DNA of 64,000 bases from Prolixibacteraceae bacterium (GCA_021740385.1 JAIOZY010000005.1:62001-126000); one strand, 5' to 3'. Shown: positions 46,306-54,701, counted from the stretch's first letter. A program made the numbers and translations. Notes: generated from the sequence alone by a model not told the origin.

Positions 46306-46413
46306 CCGCCATAGCTTTAGCGAAGGCGGGCATGCGCTATCGCTACAGCTATTATGAGCGGTACCCTCCTCAGCAAAAGCTTCGTCGGGTTCTGGCCACC
46401 TTCGCTAAAGCTA
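46306..46413. repeat. Inverted repeat between tRNA-Gly and tRNA-Tyr
   Basis: TAGCTTTAGCGAAGG (46312-46326) and its exact complement CCTTCGCTAAAGCTA (46399-46413) flank about 70 bp. The first arm is itself embedded in CCGCC/GGCGG (46306-46310 and 46325-46329). The insert enlarges the spacer of an otherwise compact tRNA cluster and lies in its transcribed region. Confidence 0.7.
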
Positions 46414-46425
46414 CGGTGACCGCTG

Positions 46426-46507
46426 TGGGGAGAGCAGGATTCGAACCTACGAAGGCGTTGCCAATAGATTTACAGTCTACCCCATTTGGCCACTCTGGAA
46501 TCTCCCC
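46426..46507 (-). tRNA. tRNA-Tyr (anticodon GTA)
   Basis: 82 nt, class II with a long variable arm (TTGGCAACGCCTTC region). Acceptor GGGGAGA/TCTCCCC with discriminator A, anticodon stem GTAGA/TCTAT with loop CTGTAAA, T arm TAGG-TTCGAAT-CCTG. It is the first gene of the tRNA-tuf unit. Confidence 0.93.
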
Positions 46508-46617
46508 AAATTTATTGTACAAAAACTATTAGAACGTGCTTTTTTACATTAATTGGACGATCTTGACTTTCCAAAATCGTCCTGTTTTTTTTGCGATCTT
46601 TGTCCGTATTTAAAACA

Positions 46618-46657
46618 CAAACCCTTGTCAGTCAAAAAACTTTCCGAAAAGGGTTTG
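46618..46657 (-). terminator. Hairpin between raiA and the tRNA-tuf unit
   Basis: CAAACCCTT (46618-46626) pairs with AAGGGTTTG (46649-46657) around a 22-base loop. On the minus strand TGTGTTTT follows. It could end the recombinase-raiA transcript. Confidence 0.5.
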
Positions 46658-46690
46658 CAAATGTATAAATATTTTTAATCAATACACAAA
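46658..46690 (-). promoter_or_regulatory. Candidate promoter of the tRNA-tuf unit
   Basis: Minus strand TACATTTG (46658-46665) fully matches the -7 consensus; TTTG (46687-46690) is 21 nt upstream, two more than ideal. A start here would fall inside the adjacent hairpin, which weakens the call. Confidence 0.35.
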
Positions 46691-46711
46691 AAACATTCTT
46701 TTTTTTCGTTA

Positions 46712-47014
46712 TTATTTTTCCTTCAGTTTTTCTTTAAATTTCCTGAGCTGTTTTCTTATTGCTTCAACAGCCATATCCGTCGCTTCTTCAAACGTATCGG
46801 CCTGCTTTTTTGCAAATAAATAATCCGTTGTGGGAATTGACAGTTTTATTTCAACTTCTTTATTTTTGGAGGTTTCGGGCTTGACAATTTTCAAAATAAC
46901 TTCGGCACTGATAATGTTGTCGAAATAGGTGTCAAGTTTACTTACCTTCTTGTTTACAAATGCGACCAGTTTCTGGTCTGCATTAAAATGAACGTCATTA
47001 ATTTTGATATTCAT
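46712..47014 (-). CDS. raiA: Ribosome hibernation factor (HPF/YfiA/RaiA short form)
   Basis: 100 residues. N-terminal INDVHFNADQKLVAFVNKKV and DTYFDNIISAEVILKIV match the S30AE fold; the basic C-terminus RKQLRKFKEKLKEK is typical of short HPF. It binds the 30S decoding site of idle ribosomes. It follows the recombinase gene by 15 bp, and the gap is filled by AAAAGGAGGA, a strong SD seven bases before the ATG. Confidence 0.9.
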   Translation of the reverse strand: MNIKINDVHFNADQKLVAFVNKKVSKLDTYFDNIISAEVILKIVKPETSKNKEVEIKLSIPTTDYLFAKKQADTFEEATDMAVEAIRKQLRKFKEKLKEK

Positions 47015-47020
47015 AGCAAT

Positions 47021-47030
47021 TCCTCCTTTT
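47021..47030 (-). promoter_or_regulatory. Strong Shine-Dalgarno of raiA
   Basis: Minus strand AAAAGGAGGA, then ATTGCT before the ATG (GGAGG core seven bases from the start). It abuts the stop codon of the recombinase gene. Confidence 0.75.
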
Positions 47031-47911
47031 TAATCCCTGGGATGGGCTTGTTTGTAAATCTCTTTTAATTTTTGAAAAGTTGTATGTGTATATATTTGAG
47101 TAGCGGACAAATTGGAATGTCCCAGTAGTTCTTTAACCGCGTTAAGGTCTGCCCCATGATTAAGCAAATGGGTGGCAAAACTATGCCGCAATACATGCGG
47201 GCTTTTTTTCGATACAGTTGTCACCATTTCAAGATGTTTTTTTACTACACGGTATATTAATTTATCGTATACCTGATTTCCTTTAGAAGTTAGTAAAAGA
47301 AATCCGTTTTTTCCATTAATTTCTTCCCGAAGTTGCAAATATTCTTTAATAGGCAGCTCTATACTTCTGGGATAAGGAATTATGCGCTCTTTATTTCGTT
47401 TACCAAATACCCTAATTGTATGCTCGGGAAAATTTATATTCGATAAAGTAAGCCCCTTTAGTTCAGCCAGCCTGATACCCGTTCCGTACAATAACGATAT
47501 GATGGTTTTATCGCGTAACCCTTCGAAAGTGTCGGGGAAAAGGCCCAAATCGAGCAACTCGTTCAGGTTTTCTTCCTGCACAAAAGTTGGCAATTTCTTG
47601 GCAATTTTGGGTGCTGTCACCAAATGGGCAGGGCTCGATTCAGCATGCCCCTGTCTCATAAGGTATTTGTAAAACGATTTAACCGTGGCCAACTTCCGGT
47701 TTATGCTTTTGGGGTTAATACCTTCGTTCATTAATGATACAACCCATGACCGTACCTGCTTTGTTGTCACCTTATTAAATTCAAAATCCCCGATCTCTTT
47801 ATCCATAAACCGGATAAACTGATCGAGGTCTGATTTATAGGCCACCAGCGTGTGTGCCGAGTAACGCTTTTCGTATTGAAGATATTTAATGAATTCTAAC
47901 TGAAGAGACAT
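47030..47911 (-). CDS. Tyrosine recombinase (XerC/XerD family)
   Basis: 293 residues. N-terminal SAM-like DNA-binding domain (YLQYEKRYSAHTLVAYKSDL) and catalytic domain with the full set of residues: Arg in YGTGIRLAELKGL, Lys in VFGKRNKERI, His-x-x-Arg in PHVLRHSFATHLL, His in LLGHSNLSATQIYTHTT and the nucleophile Tyr within that last motif. Such proteins resolve chromosome dimers at dif. Neighbours are housekeeping genes, not a mobile element, so a Xer role is more likely than an integrase role. Confidence 0.92.
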   Translation of the reverse strand: MSLQLEFIKYLQYEKRYSAHTLVAYKSDLDQFIRFMDKEIGDFEFNKVTTKQVRSWVVSLMNEGINPKSINRKLATVKSFYKYLMRQGHAESSPAHLVTAPKIAKKLPTFVQEENLNELLDLGLFPDTFEGLRDKTIISLLYGTGIRLAELKGLTLSNINFPEHTIRVFGKRNKERIIPYPRSIELPIKEYLQLREEINGKNGFLLLTSKGNQVYDKLIYRVVKKHLEMVTTVSKKSPHVLRHSFATHLLNHGADLNAVKELLGHSNLSATQIYTHTTFQKLKEIYKQAHPRD

Positions 47912-47970
47912 TGAAAAGGTTTTTTAATAAAACAGAACAAACTGAAAAAAGTTCTGATTGCTGCCTCCCC

Positions 47971-48162
47971 TTAATCTTCCTCTTGCTGCATTTTTTGAAT
48001 GTAGATCGCTTTCTTTATTTCAGCCCTGCGTTTTACCGATGGCTTTTCAAAAGCCTGACGACCGCGTAATTCCTTAATTACACCGGTTTTTTCAAATTTA
48101 CGTTTAAACCTTTTTAAAGCGCGTTCTACGTTTTCGCCTTCTTTAACAGGAATAATAATCAT
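47971..48162 (-). CDS. rpsU: 30S ribosomal protein bS21
   Basis: 63 residues: MIIIPVKEGENVERALKRFK and RGRQAFEKPSVKRRAEIKKA are the bS21 signature. In Bacteroidota ribosomes bS21 takes part in sequestering the 16S anti-SD, which explains rare SD use. No SD precedes its own start here (AAATAACCAGT before the ATG). It has a perfect promoter 37 bp upstream and its own short transcript. Confidence 0.93.
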   Translation of the reverse strand: MIIIPVKEGENVERALKRFKRKFEKTGVIKELRGRQAFEKPSVKRRAEIKKAIYIQKMQQEED

Positions 48163-48198
48163 ACTGGTTATTTAATGTTATTATTAAAAAATGGAGCG

Positions 48199-48229
48199 CA
48201 AATTTAGCAATCATTCGATTATATTCAAA
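48199..48229 (-). promoter_or_regulatory. rpsU promoter (perfect Bacteroidota consensus)
   Basis: Minus strand TTTG (48226-48229), 19 nt, TAAATTTG (48199-48206). Both boxes and spacing match the housekeeping consensus exactly; a start near 48192 gives a 30-nt leader. Confidence 0.8.
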
Positions 48230-48281
48230 CAGAATTAAAAAAAATATTTAAAATGTGTATTCCGCAGAATCGTTTCATGTC

Positions 48282-49214
48282 CTAATCGGGCTTTAGATAA
48301 GGTTTTATCTTTACATAGGTTTCGGGAGTTATAACCGAATCGGCAAGCAACACACCGGTCCCTGAAAAGCTCCCGTTTTTCGAACGGTATGCTACTATTC
48401 TGCGTGCCATCTCTTTGTTGCAATAGGGGTGCAATGCCAACTCGTATGCACTTGAAAAATTAAGATCTATTTTACGTACCAGGCCCGTATCGACATACAG
48501 GCTGCCCTTTATCCGTTCAAACGTTTCGGCCGGGAAGTTATACACTTCGAGTAATTGCTGTACCGAAACATAGCCTCCCAGCAATTTGCGGTAACTGCAT
48601 ATTCTGCGGGCAAATACCGAACCTATACCGTTAATTTCCATCCAGTCTGTTGTATCGGCAGCGTTCATTTCAAGCCTGTGCACTACTTTTTTTTCATTCG
48701 TATTTGCAATAACGATAAACGGAAAAATGACTTTATAAAAAGCTGAATCGAGGCCGTATATTTTCATTAAATCGGAAGGCTGATAAAAACGTCCTCCTTT
48801 TTCACGATAATTTATTATCGTATTTGCCACTTTTGATGAAAATCCCATCGAAACCAAATCGGTATAATTTGCATTGTTTGGATCAAACATTTCGGGCTTC
48901 GGTTTCGATACCATAGGCTTTTCAACGTTTTTGCGAATGGATTTTGGTTCCCTCTTCACCTTATCATCGGTAACGGTTATCTCTTTTTCTTCATAGTCCG
49001 AAAAGTCCAACCCTTTTTCAATCGAATCTATTTCTTGTTCCATTTGGGCAATCAATTCCATGTATTCTTCGGAATAGCGCGAGTAATCGGGCTTAAAAAG
49101 ACGGGGTATAAAAAAACGAAAAACCATTAAAGCTAAAACCAGCAACAACAAAACAACTGCCCCGTTTCTCTGGGATTTAGTCATGGTAAATATGGCTGAA
49201 ATAAACCGTTTCAT
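48282..49214 (-). CDS. Membrane-anchored helix-hairpin-helix protein (ComEA-like repeats)
   Basis: 310 residues. One N-terminal membrane helix (GAVVLLLLVLALMVFRFF), a charged linker (about 45-95), then repeated helix-hairpin-helix units: NANYTDLVSMGFSSKVANTI, MNAADTTDWMEINGIGSVFA, and DLNFSSAYELALHPYCNKEM. HhH repeats of this type bind DNA non-specifically, as in ComEA or nuclease accessory domains. Three tandem units in an envelope-anchored protein are common in Bacteroidota, but the role is not established. Confidence 0.8.
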   Translation of the reverse strand: MKRFISAIFTMTKSQRNGAVVLLLLVLALMVFRFFIPRLFKPDYSRYSEEYMELIAQMEQEIDSIEKGLDFSDYEEKEITVTDDKVKREPKSIRKNVEKPMVSKPKPEMFDPNNANYTDLVSMGFSSKVANTIINYREKGGRFYQPSDLMKIYGLDSAFYKVIFPFIVIANTNEKKVVHRLEMNAADTTDWMEINGIGSVFARRICSYRKLLGGYVSVQQLLEVYNFPAETFERIKGSLYVDTGLVRKIDLNFSSAYELALHPYCNKEMARRIVAYRSKNGSFSGTGVLLADSVITPETYVKIKPYLKPD

Positions 49215-49330
49215 TGGTTTAGGGCTTTAAAGCCACAATATAATAAAAACAATAACGGGAAAAAACAGGTATGGCAAATATCCATAACTTTTTCAATGGG
49301 TAATTTATACCGAACAAGGTTTTTGTATTT

Positions 49331-50713
49331 TTAAAAAGTCAGTATTCCAAGGCCGTTCAAAAACACCAGCGCGATGGCCAGCGGTGCCAGAAATTTAATA
49401 ATGAAACGGTAAATGGCGTAATAACCGATTTTGTATTTACCGTTTGATGATAATTCGTTTTTTAACTTGTCCTTACCAAACAACCAGGCAACAAAAAAAA
49501 CAATGAGCAACCCGCCCAATGGCAATAAAATATTCGATGAAACATACTCAAGCACCCCAAAAAGGTTGGTATTTCCTATTGAAATTTCGGGCACCTTGTA
49601 TAACGACAAGCTGCAAAGTATCCCCAACAGGGCAATTCCGGCCGAAGCCAGCAAAGTAGCAGCTTTACGGCTCATTTTTAATTCTTCGGAAAAATAAGCC
49701 ACAACCACTTCAAGTATAGAAATTGTTGATGTTAGCGCCGCAACAACCAGCAGAAAGAAAAAAAGCAGGCCAAAAATAAAACCGCCGCCCATGCGGGCAA
49801 AAATATTTGGAAGTGTAAGGAAAACCAAATCGGGGCCTGAAGCAGGACTGATACCGAAAGCAAATACCGCCGGAAAAATAGCCACACCTGCCAGTATGGC
49901 AATGAGTGTATCGGCAAAAACAACCGAAGTAGCTGATGAACCCAGGTTTTCGTTCCTTTTCATGTATGAACCGTATGTAATGAGTGTGCCCATTCCAATG
50001 CTTAACGAAAAAAACGCCTGCCCCAAGGCAATTAAAATGGTTGACGGCCCAATTTTCGAGAAATCGGGGTTAAAAAGGAACTTTAACCCTTCGGCCGAAT
50101 TGGGCAGTGTTACCGAACGCACACACAATATTACAATGAGTACCAGCAAAACAGGCATTAAAATTTTGGTGTACTTTTCAATTCCTTTTTGAACGCCGGC
50201 CAGGACAACACTAGCCGAAACAGCCACAAAAACCAAAAGCCAAAAAACAGGCCTCCAGGCAGAACCCTGAAAATTTGTAAAAAGCGCCGTAATCTCTCCG
50301 GTGTTTTTCCCGCTAAACTGGTTGGTTATTGCATTAACAAGATATTCGAGTGTCCAACCGGCCACAACGCTGTAAAAGGCATTGATCATAAATGCTGCTG
50401 CAATTCCCATTATACCTATAAGGAACCATTTGCTGCCGGGTTTCAGTTTTCTGAAAGCCCCAAAGGGATTACGTTGGGTCGACCGACCGATAACAAGCTC
50501 GGAAAGCATTACGGGCAAACCAATTATCACAATAAAAGCCAGGTATATAAGCAAAAAAGCCCCGCCCCCGTTTTCTCCGGTTATATAGGGAAACCTCCAG
50601 ATATTCCCAAGCCCCACAGCCGAACCGGCTGTGGCAGCGATAAAACCAAATTTACTTCCAAATGAATCCCTGGGCTGACTGCCCTTGTTATTAATTTGCG
50701 ACACTGTTTTCAT
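49331..50713 (-). CDS. Na+-dependent transporter of the SNF family
   Basis: 460 residues from the ATG at 50713 (MKTVSQINNKGSQPRD); the frame opens at 50737 but that part is repeat-flanked leader. Hallmark of neurotransmitter:sodium symporters: FGFIAATAGSAVGLGNIWRF with the unwound helix 1, then GGGAFLLIYL. About 11-12 membrane helices. Bacterial members (LeuT, MhsT types) import amino acids with Na+. Together with the Na+-pumping decarboxylase at 26083-29592 it fits a cell using sodium gradients. Its leader is repeat copy D. Confidence 0.92.
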   Translation of the reverse strand: MKTVSQINNKGSQPRDSFGSKFGFIAATAGSAVGLGNIWRFPYITGENGGGAFLLIYLAFIVIIGLPVMLSELVIGRSTQRNPFGAFRKLKPGSKWFLIGIMGIAAAFMINAFYSVVAGWTLEYLVNAITNQFSGKNTGEITALFTNFQGSAWRPVFWLLVFVAVSASVVLAGVQKGIEKYTKILMPVLLVLIVILCVRSVTLPNSAEGLKFLFNPDFSKIGPSTILIALGQAFFSLSIGMGTLITYGSYMKRNENLGSSATSVVFADTLIAILAGVAIFPAVFAFGISPASGPDLVFLTLPNIFARMGGGFIFGLLFFFLLVVAALTSTISILEVVVAYFSEELKMSRKAATLLASAGIALLGILCSLSLYKVPEISIGNTNLFGVLEYVSSNILLPLGGLLIVFFVAWLFGKDKLKNELSSNGKYKIGYYAIYRFIIKFLAPLAIALVFLNGLGILTF

Positions 50714-50844
50714 ACAATTATAATTGTCTGTTTTCAAAGGTCCGCCAGCTGGCGGATGGAGCCTGCCCGACTATGCTGGTCAGGCGGGCTCGCATTTATT
50801 TTTATCATCCTCCTGGATGTAAATGTCTTACATGCTCGTTTCAT
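50714..50844 (-). repeat. Modular palindromic leader repeat, copy D
   Basis: 131 bp upstream of the SNF transporter start. Minus strand: ATGAAACGAGCATG, an unrelated slot 1, AAATGCGAGC, an imperfect hairpin (GCCCGCCTGAC with GTCGGGCAGGC) plus the perfect palindrome TCCGCCAGCTGGCGGA (50741-50756) in slot 2, then CCTTTGAAAA. An ORF of 36 codons starts at its first ATG. Confidence 0.7.
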
Positions 50845-51041
50845 ATTTTTGAATATCGGGATAAAAATAATAAACAAACAAAACCGAGGAGGTCTCCTGT
50901 TATTTTTTTATTGAAAATATATAAAATTTATTCAGCAATAAGTGTTAAGGTTACTTTAAAACGGCAATTTCATTACAGTAATGTGCATATAAAAGTTGAA
51001 ATATAACTAAAATTGTATGTTGAAAATTGTTAACCCCAAAC
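50845..51041. other. Intergenic region upstream of fbaA
   Basis: AT-rich, with no ORF and no repeat beyond copy D. It contains A/T runs typical of upstream promoter DNA. Confidence 0.5.
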
Positions 51042-51073
51042 GTTGTGTGTAAGTTATTGAATGCATACTTTTG
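51042..51073 (+). promoter_or_regulatory. Candidate promoter of fbaA
   Basis: TACTTTTG (51066-51073) fully matches the -7 box; GTTG (51042-51045) lies 20 nt upstream as a one-mismatch -33 box. The leader would be about 60 nt. Confidence 0.5.
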
Positions 51074-51142
51074 ATATCGGTTAATAATCGTTCCGTTCTT
51101 TTTGGGTAAAAACAAAGTATTAACAAATAAAACAATTTAAAA

Positions 51143-52138
51143 ATGTCAATAAGTTATAAGGATCTTGGTTTAGTAAATTCCAGGGAGTTGTTAAAAAAAG
51201 CAGTAGACGGCGGGTATGCAATTCCTGCCTATAACTTCAATAATCTCGAACAAATACAGGCCATCCTGCAAGCTTGTGTAGAAACAAAATCGCCGGTTAT
51301 TTTGCAGGTTTCATCAGGAGCCCGGAAATATGCCAACTCGACACTTTTACGCAACCTGGCTCGTGGCGCCGTAGAATATGTTAAAGAACTTGGTTACGAA
51401 ATACCCATTGTTCTTCACCTTGACCACGGCGATACGTTCGAGTTATGCAAAGATTGTATCGACAATGGTTTCTCATCGGTTATGATCGACGGATCGCATC
51501 ACTCCTATGAAGACAACATTGCCCTTACAAAAAAAGTTGTGGAATATGCCCATAAACACGACGTTACCGTTGAAGGCGAACTGGGTGTTTTGGCCGGCAT
51601 TGAAGATGACGTTGTTGCTGAACACCATACCTACACAGAACCGGATGAAGTAATCGATTTTGTTTCCCGTACGGGTGTTGACTCATTAGCCATCTCGATA
51701 GGGACATCGCACGGCGCAAACAAATTCACACCCGAACAATGCACACGCGATGAAAATGGCGTTTTAGTCCCACCTCCATTGCGTTTCGACATTTTGGAAG
51801 AAATTGAAAAGAAAATCCCGGGATTCCCAATTGTATTGCACGGTTCTTCTTCTGTTCCTCAAAAATATGTCGAAACCATTAACCAATATGGCGGCGATTT
51901 GAAAGACTCCATTGGTATTCCAGAAGAGCAATTGCGCAAAGCTGCCAAGTCGGCTGTATGTAAAATCAACATCGACTCGGATGGCCGCCTGGCAATGACT
52001 GCTGCCGTACGCGAAGTAATGGCAACAAAACCCGGCGAGTTTGACCCGCGCAAGTACCTGGGACCTGCCCGCGACGAGTTAAAACAGCTTTACATGCACA
52101 AAAACAATAACGTGCTTGGATCGGCAGGAAAAGCATAA
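51143..52138 (+). CDS. fbaA: Class II fructose-bisphosphate aldolase
   Basis: 331 residues. Zn-binding and catalytic motifs: AIPAYNFNNLEQIQAIL, VLHLDHGDTFE (catalytic Asp and first Zn His), EGELGVLAGIEDD, SIGTSHGANKF and PIVLHGSSS. It splits fructose-1,6-bisphosphate into dihydroxyacetone phosphate and glyceraldehyde-3-phosphate in glycolysis and gluconeogenesis. Sequence style (insert DDVVAEHHTYTEPDEV) fits the longer type-A class II group common in Bacteroidota. Single-gene unit. Confidence 0.96.
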   Translation: MSISYKDLGLVNSRELLKKAVDGGYAIPAYNFNNLEQIQAILQACVETKSPVILQVSSGARKYANSTLLRNLARGAVEYVKELGYEIPIVLHLDHGDTFELCKDCIDNGFSSVMIDGSHHSYEDNIALTKKVVEYAHKHDVTVEGELGVLAGIEDDVVAEHHTYTEPDEVIDFVSRTGVDSLAISIGTSHGANKFTPEQCTRDENGVLVPPPLRFDILEEIEKKIPGFPIVLHGSSSVPQKYVETINQYGGDLKDSIGIPEEQLRKAAKSAVCKINIDSDGRLAMTAAVREVMATKPGEFDPRKYLGPARDELKQLYMHKNNNVLGSAGKA

Positions 52139-52195
52139 AGCCTCCCCTAACCTCCCGAATCGGGATAAACTCTCCCAAGGAGGGGAATTGGAAAC
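52139..52195 (-). repeat. GGAGG/CCTCC intergenic repeat (inverted copy)
   Basis: Minus strand: CCCCTCCTTGGGAG, a small palindrome CCCGATTCGGG, then AGGTTAGGGGAGGCT. It is related to 5868-5893, with a palindrome inserted in its middle. Confidence 0.5.
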
Positions 52196-52236
52196 ATTAC
52201 CTTTTTTCAATTTGGAGTAGGGGTATAAAAATATAG

Positions 52237-52270
52237 AAACCGTTGTTCGTGAAGGGGCAACGGTTTTTTT
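52237..52270 (+). terminator. fbaA terminator
   Basis: AAACCGTTG (52237-52245) pairs with CAACGGTTT (52258-52266), followed by TTTT. A good intrinsic terminator about 100 bp after the stop. Confidence 0.85.
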
Positions 52271-52323
52271 GTGGTTGAAAATTGCCGAACTGACTTAGCT
52301 TAATTGAAATGTTTATTTAGTTA

Positions 52324-54651
52324 CTAGAATGGGTAACCAATGGCGATGTTAAAATTAAAATCGGAAGCGTTGTAGGGTCTGGTGCCCGGTATCCAACGCC
52401 GACCTGCCTCTAAGGCGGGGTCACGTAATTTAACACCCAAATCAGTTCTGATAATGAAATAATTCGTTACCAACCGCAAGCCCAAACCTGTTCCCACGGC
52501 AAATTCATTATAAAAGCGGTTAAACCGGAAAACAGCCCCTTCGCGATTATCGTTTTCATTAATTGCCCAAATATTACCGGCATCGATAAAAAAAGCACCT
52601 TCGAAGAGCCAAAACAATTTAAAGCGGTATTCAATGTTGGCCTCAAGTTTAATATCAGCCGACTGGTTTGGATATTCATTCGGGCCTGCGGCATAACGAC
52701 CGGGCCCCAAAGAACGTACCTGCCAGGCTCTTATACCATTAGCCCCACCAGTAAAATAACGTTTTTCGAAAGGAATAACATGAAAATTTCCATACGGCAT
52801 GGCAATCCCGAAAAATGCACGCGTAGCAACCGAGTTGTATTTGTCGAAACGGTAACCGTAACGAAAATCGAAATCGCCTTTCAGGTATTGGGCAAAACGT
52901 GTATTCAAAACCTCGTAATAAGGGGTGTCCTCTCCTGCTTCAACAGCAATTGGCTCATTGCCCAATAGCATGCTTGCAAGGTACAATGTATTCCCGGCCA
53001 TTTCAAGGTTCATTCTGAAATAATGATACGAAGGCCTTTTTTTAAAGTCTTGGTTATTGTATATAAAACTGTAGTTACTCGACGATATGATGTGGTCGGT
53101 ATAACTGCTTTTAATGTACAGGTCTTTTATGGAATTGATAAATGTTGAATCGAACCTGAAAATTTGTACCGCATTTAAATCAAGCAAGTTAATGTTGTGG
53201 TTTATGTATTGATTCGATTTCCACCGGTAACCAAAAGTAGCATTAATGATTGTGCGGGTATAATCGGGCCGCTCCTGATAGTTGTATGCCATAGAAAAAC
53301 GGGTAAAGGGCATGGTATACAGGTTGAGCTTATGTTCATCGATGGGAAACCAAAACCCCGGCACCGATAATTTTGCCTCACCACCCAGTTCGAGCATGTT
53401 AAATTCCACATTACGCCTTACCTGCCTTTCGGTAGCTCCACGGAAAGAAATGTCGAAAATTTCGGCCCCCCGGAACAAATTCCGGTGCTGATAACTAATG
53501 TTTCCGGCTACACCTAAATTTCCCGAGGTGTTTGTCCCTTCAATATCAATGGAATAGCTCTGTTTTACCTGCATGGGCAGATATATTTTACCCGATAACT
53601 TTCCTTTAAGTGAATCAGAATCTTCCCGCTCGTTAAACTGAATGTTTACATATTTAAACTGCCTGATAGAATAAAGGTTGTTAAACATCCGCTCTTCGGC
53701 CTGTTTGCTGTATTGTTCTCCGGGCTTTATTTCAATGGTTTTTAAAAGAATGTTTTCCTTAACGGGCAACTTTTCATTCGAAACAAAAGTTAATCCATCG
53801 GTATGTGTTGTGTCGCGCAACAATGGTGAAAGCAAACCCGATTTTGCGCTGTCTTGCTTATAAACATGAAAAGTATAATCTTCAACTGTATATTTCTTGT
53901 GAGGCACTTCAACCGAAGGGTTTTTAACAAGTCGGGCATTTTCAATGTTCATTTCAATATCGGCCTCGAATGAATTAAGTGAAGAGTCGATGCGGTAGTG
54001 AATGTAATCCTCAACAAACTTATAATACCCGCTATTTTGAAAATGGCGGGTAATGCGTGAACGCTCTGCATCCAAAACATCAACATCGAGTATATCGCCT
54101 TCTTTGAATAACGATGCGGAACTGATTTCTTTATAAAGGGACTGCAATTGCCTGTCCTTAATAAAATGCCTGATGTTCCGTATGGTATAAGGCACCCCTG
54201 TTTCGACATGGTAGGTGATTTTTGCCCGCTTTTTTGTGAATTCAACATTATCGGTTACCTGTGCCTGGTAAAAGCCTTTGTTGTACAAGTACCGGGTAAG
54301 CTGCTGAATCGATTGGTCTTTCAAACCCTGATCGTATACAACGGGTGCTTCGCCTATCCTTCTCAACCAACTGTTTGGTTTATCTTTATTCGAAATATTA
54401 TAAAGCCAAAGGTGAAATTTCAGGAAACCAAATATCTTCAGGTTCTCTTTTTGCCTGATATGTTTTGCCAATTCACCCTTATTGATTTGCGGGTTATCAA
54501 CCTTAACATCAATATTGCTTAACAGGTATTCCCCCTCGGGCACATAGCGGGTTGTTTTGCAGCCACTGGCAAAAATAATTACCACCAGCAAAACGTAAAT
54601 ATGTATTTTTGTCTGTTTTCTCTTCACAATTATACAAAAATAGCAAACCAT
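52324..54651 (-). CDS. Omp85-family outer-membrane assembly lipoprotein (TamA/TamL-like)
   Basis: 775 residues. Signal sequence with lipobox-like FASGC, then POTRA-like domains (EGEYLLSNIDVKVDNPQINK; LTRYLYNKGFYQAQVTDNVE; LFKEGDILDVDVLDAERSRI) and a C-terminal 16-strand barrel containing the Omp85 motif FFTGGANGIRAWQVRSLGPG (here YFTGGANGIRAW). The last strand ends FNFNIAIGYPF. A lipidated TamA-like protein (TamL) is known in Bacteroidota; no TamB gene is adjacent. It likely inserts or assembles outer-membrane proteins or moves lipids. Confidence 0.88.
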   Translation of the reverse strand: MVCYFCIIVKRKQTKIHIYVLLVVIIFASGCKTTRYVPEGEYLLSNIDVKVDNPQINKGELAKHIRQKENLKIFGFLKFHLWLYNISNKDKPNSWLRRIGEAPVVYDQGLKDQSIQQLTRYLYNKGFYQAQVTDNVEFTKKRAKITYHVETGVPYTIRNIRHFIKDRQLQSLYKEISSASLFKEGDILDVDVLDAERSRITRHFQNSGYYKFVEDYIHYRIDSSLNSFEADIEMNIENARLVKNPSVEVPHKKYTVEDYTFHVYKQDSAKSGLLSPLLRDTTHTDGLTFVSNEKLPVKENILLKTIEIKPGEQYSKQAEERMFNNLYSIRQFKYVNIQFNEREDSDSLKGKLSGKIYLPMQVKQSYSIDIEGTNTSGNLGVAGNISYQHRNLFRGAEIFDISFRGATERQVRRNVEFNMLELGGEAKLSVPGFWFPIDEHKLNLYTMPFTRFSMAYNYQERPDYTRTIINATFGYRWKSNQYINHNINLLDLNAVQIFRFDSTFINSIKDLYIKSSYTDHIISSSNYSFIYNNQDFKKRPSYHYFRMNLEMAGNTLYLASMLLGNEPIAVEAGEDTPYYEVLNTRFAQYLKGDFDFRYGYRFDKYNSVATRAFFGIAMPYGNFHVIPFEKRYFTGGANGIRAWQVRSLGPGRYAAGPNEYPNQSADIKLEANIEYRFKLFWLFEGAFFIDAGNIWAINENDNREGAVFRFNRFYNEFAVGTGLGLRLVTNYFIIRTDLGVKLRDPALEAGRRWIPGTRPYNASDFNFNIAIGYPF

Positions 54652-54655
54652 TTGT

Positions 54656-54686
54656 TTTGATTTCTTAACGGACTGCTTTAATTTCG
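54656..54686 (+). promoter_or_regulatory. Candidate promoter of the TrmH-family gene
   Basis: TTTG (54656-54659), 19 nt, TAATTTCG (54679-54686; one mismatch). Predicted start is only about 9 nt before the ATG at 54702. Confidence 0.4.
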
Positions 54687-54701
54687 TTTCAAACTACAGG
54701 A

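Noticed and set aside
46426-46507. A tRNA-Leu or tRNA-Ser call because of the long variable arm
   Set aside because: The anticodon loop CTGTAAA reads GTA and the acceptor begins GGGGAGA, which fits tRNA-Tyr.
46302-46532. 76-codon plus-strand ORF across the tRNA-Gly/tRNA-Tyr region
   Set aside because: It runs through the complement of the tRNA-Tyr gene; its protein has no recognisable domain.
47030-47911. Tyrosine recombinase as part of an integrated element
   Set aside because: Flanking genes (raiA, rpsU, tRNA-tuf) are core housekeeping and no att-like direct repeats or cargo genes were seen. A Xer role is more plausible.
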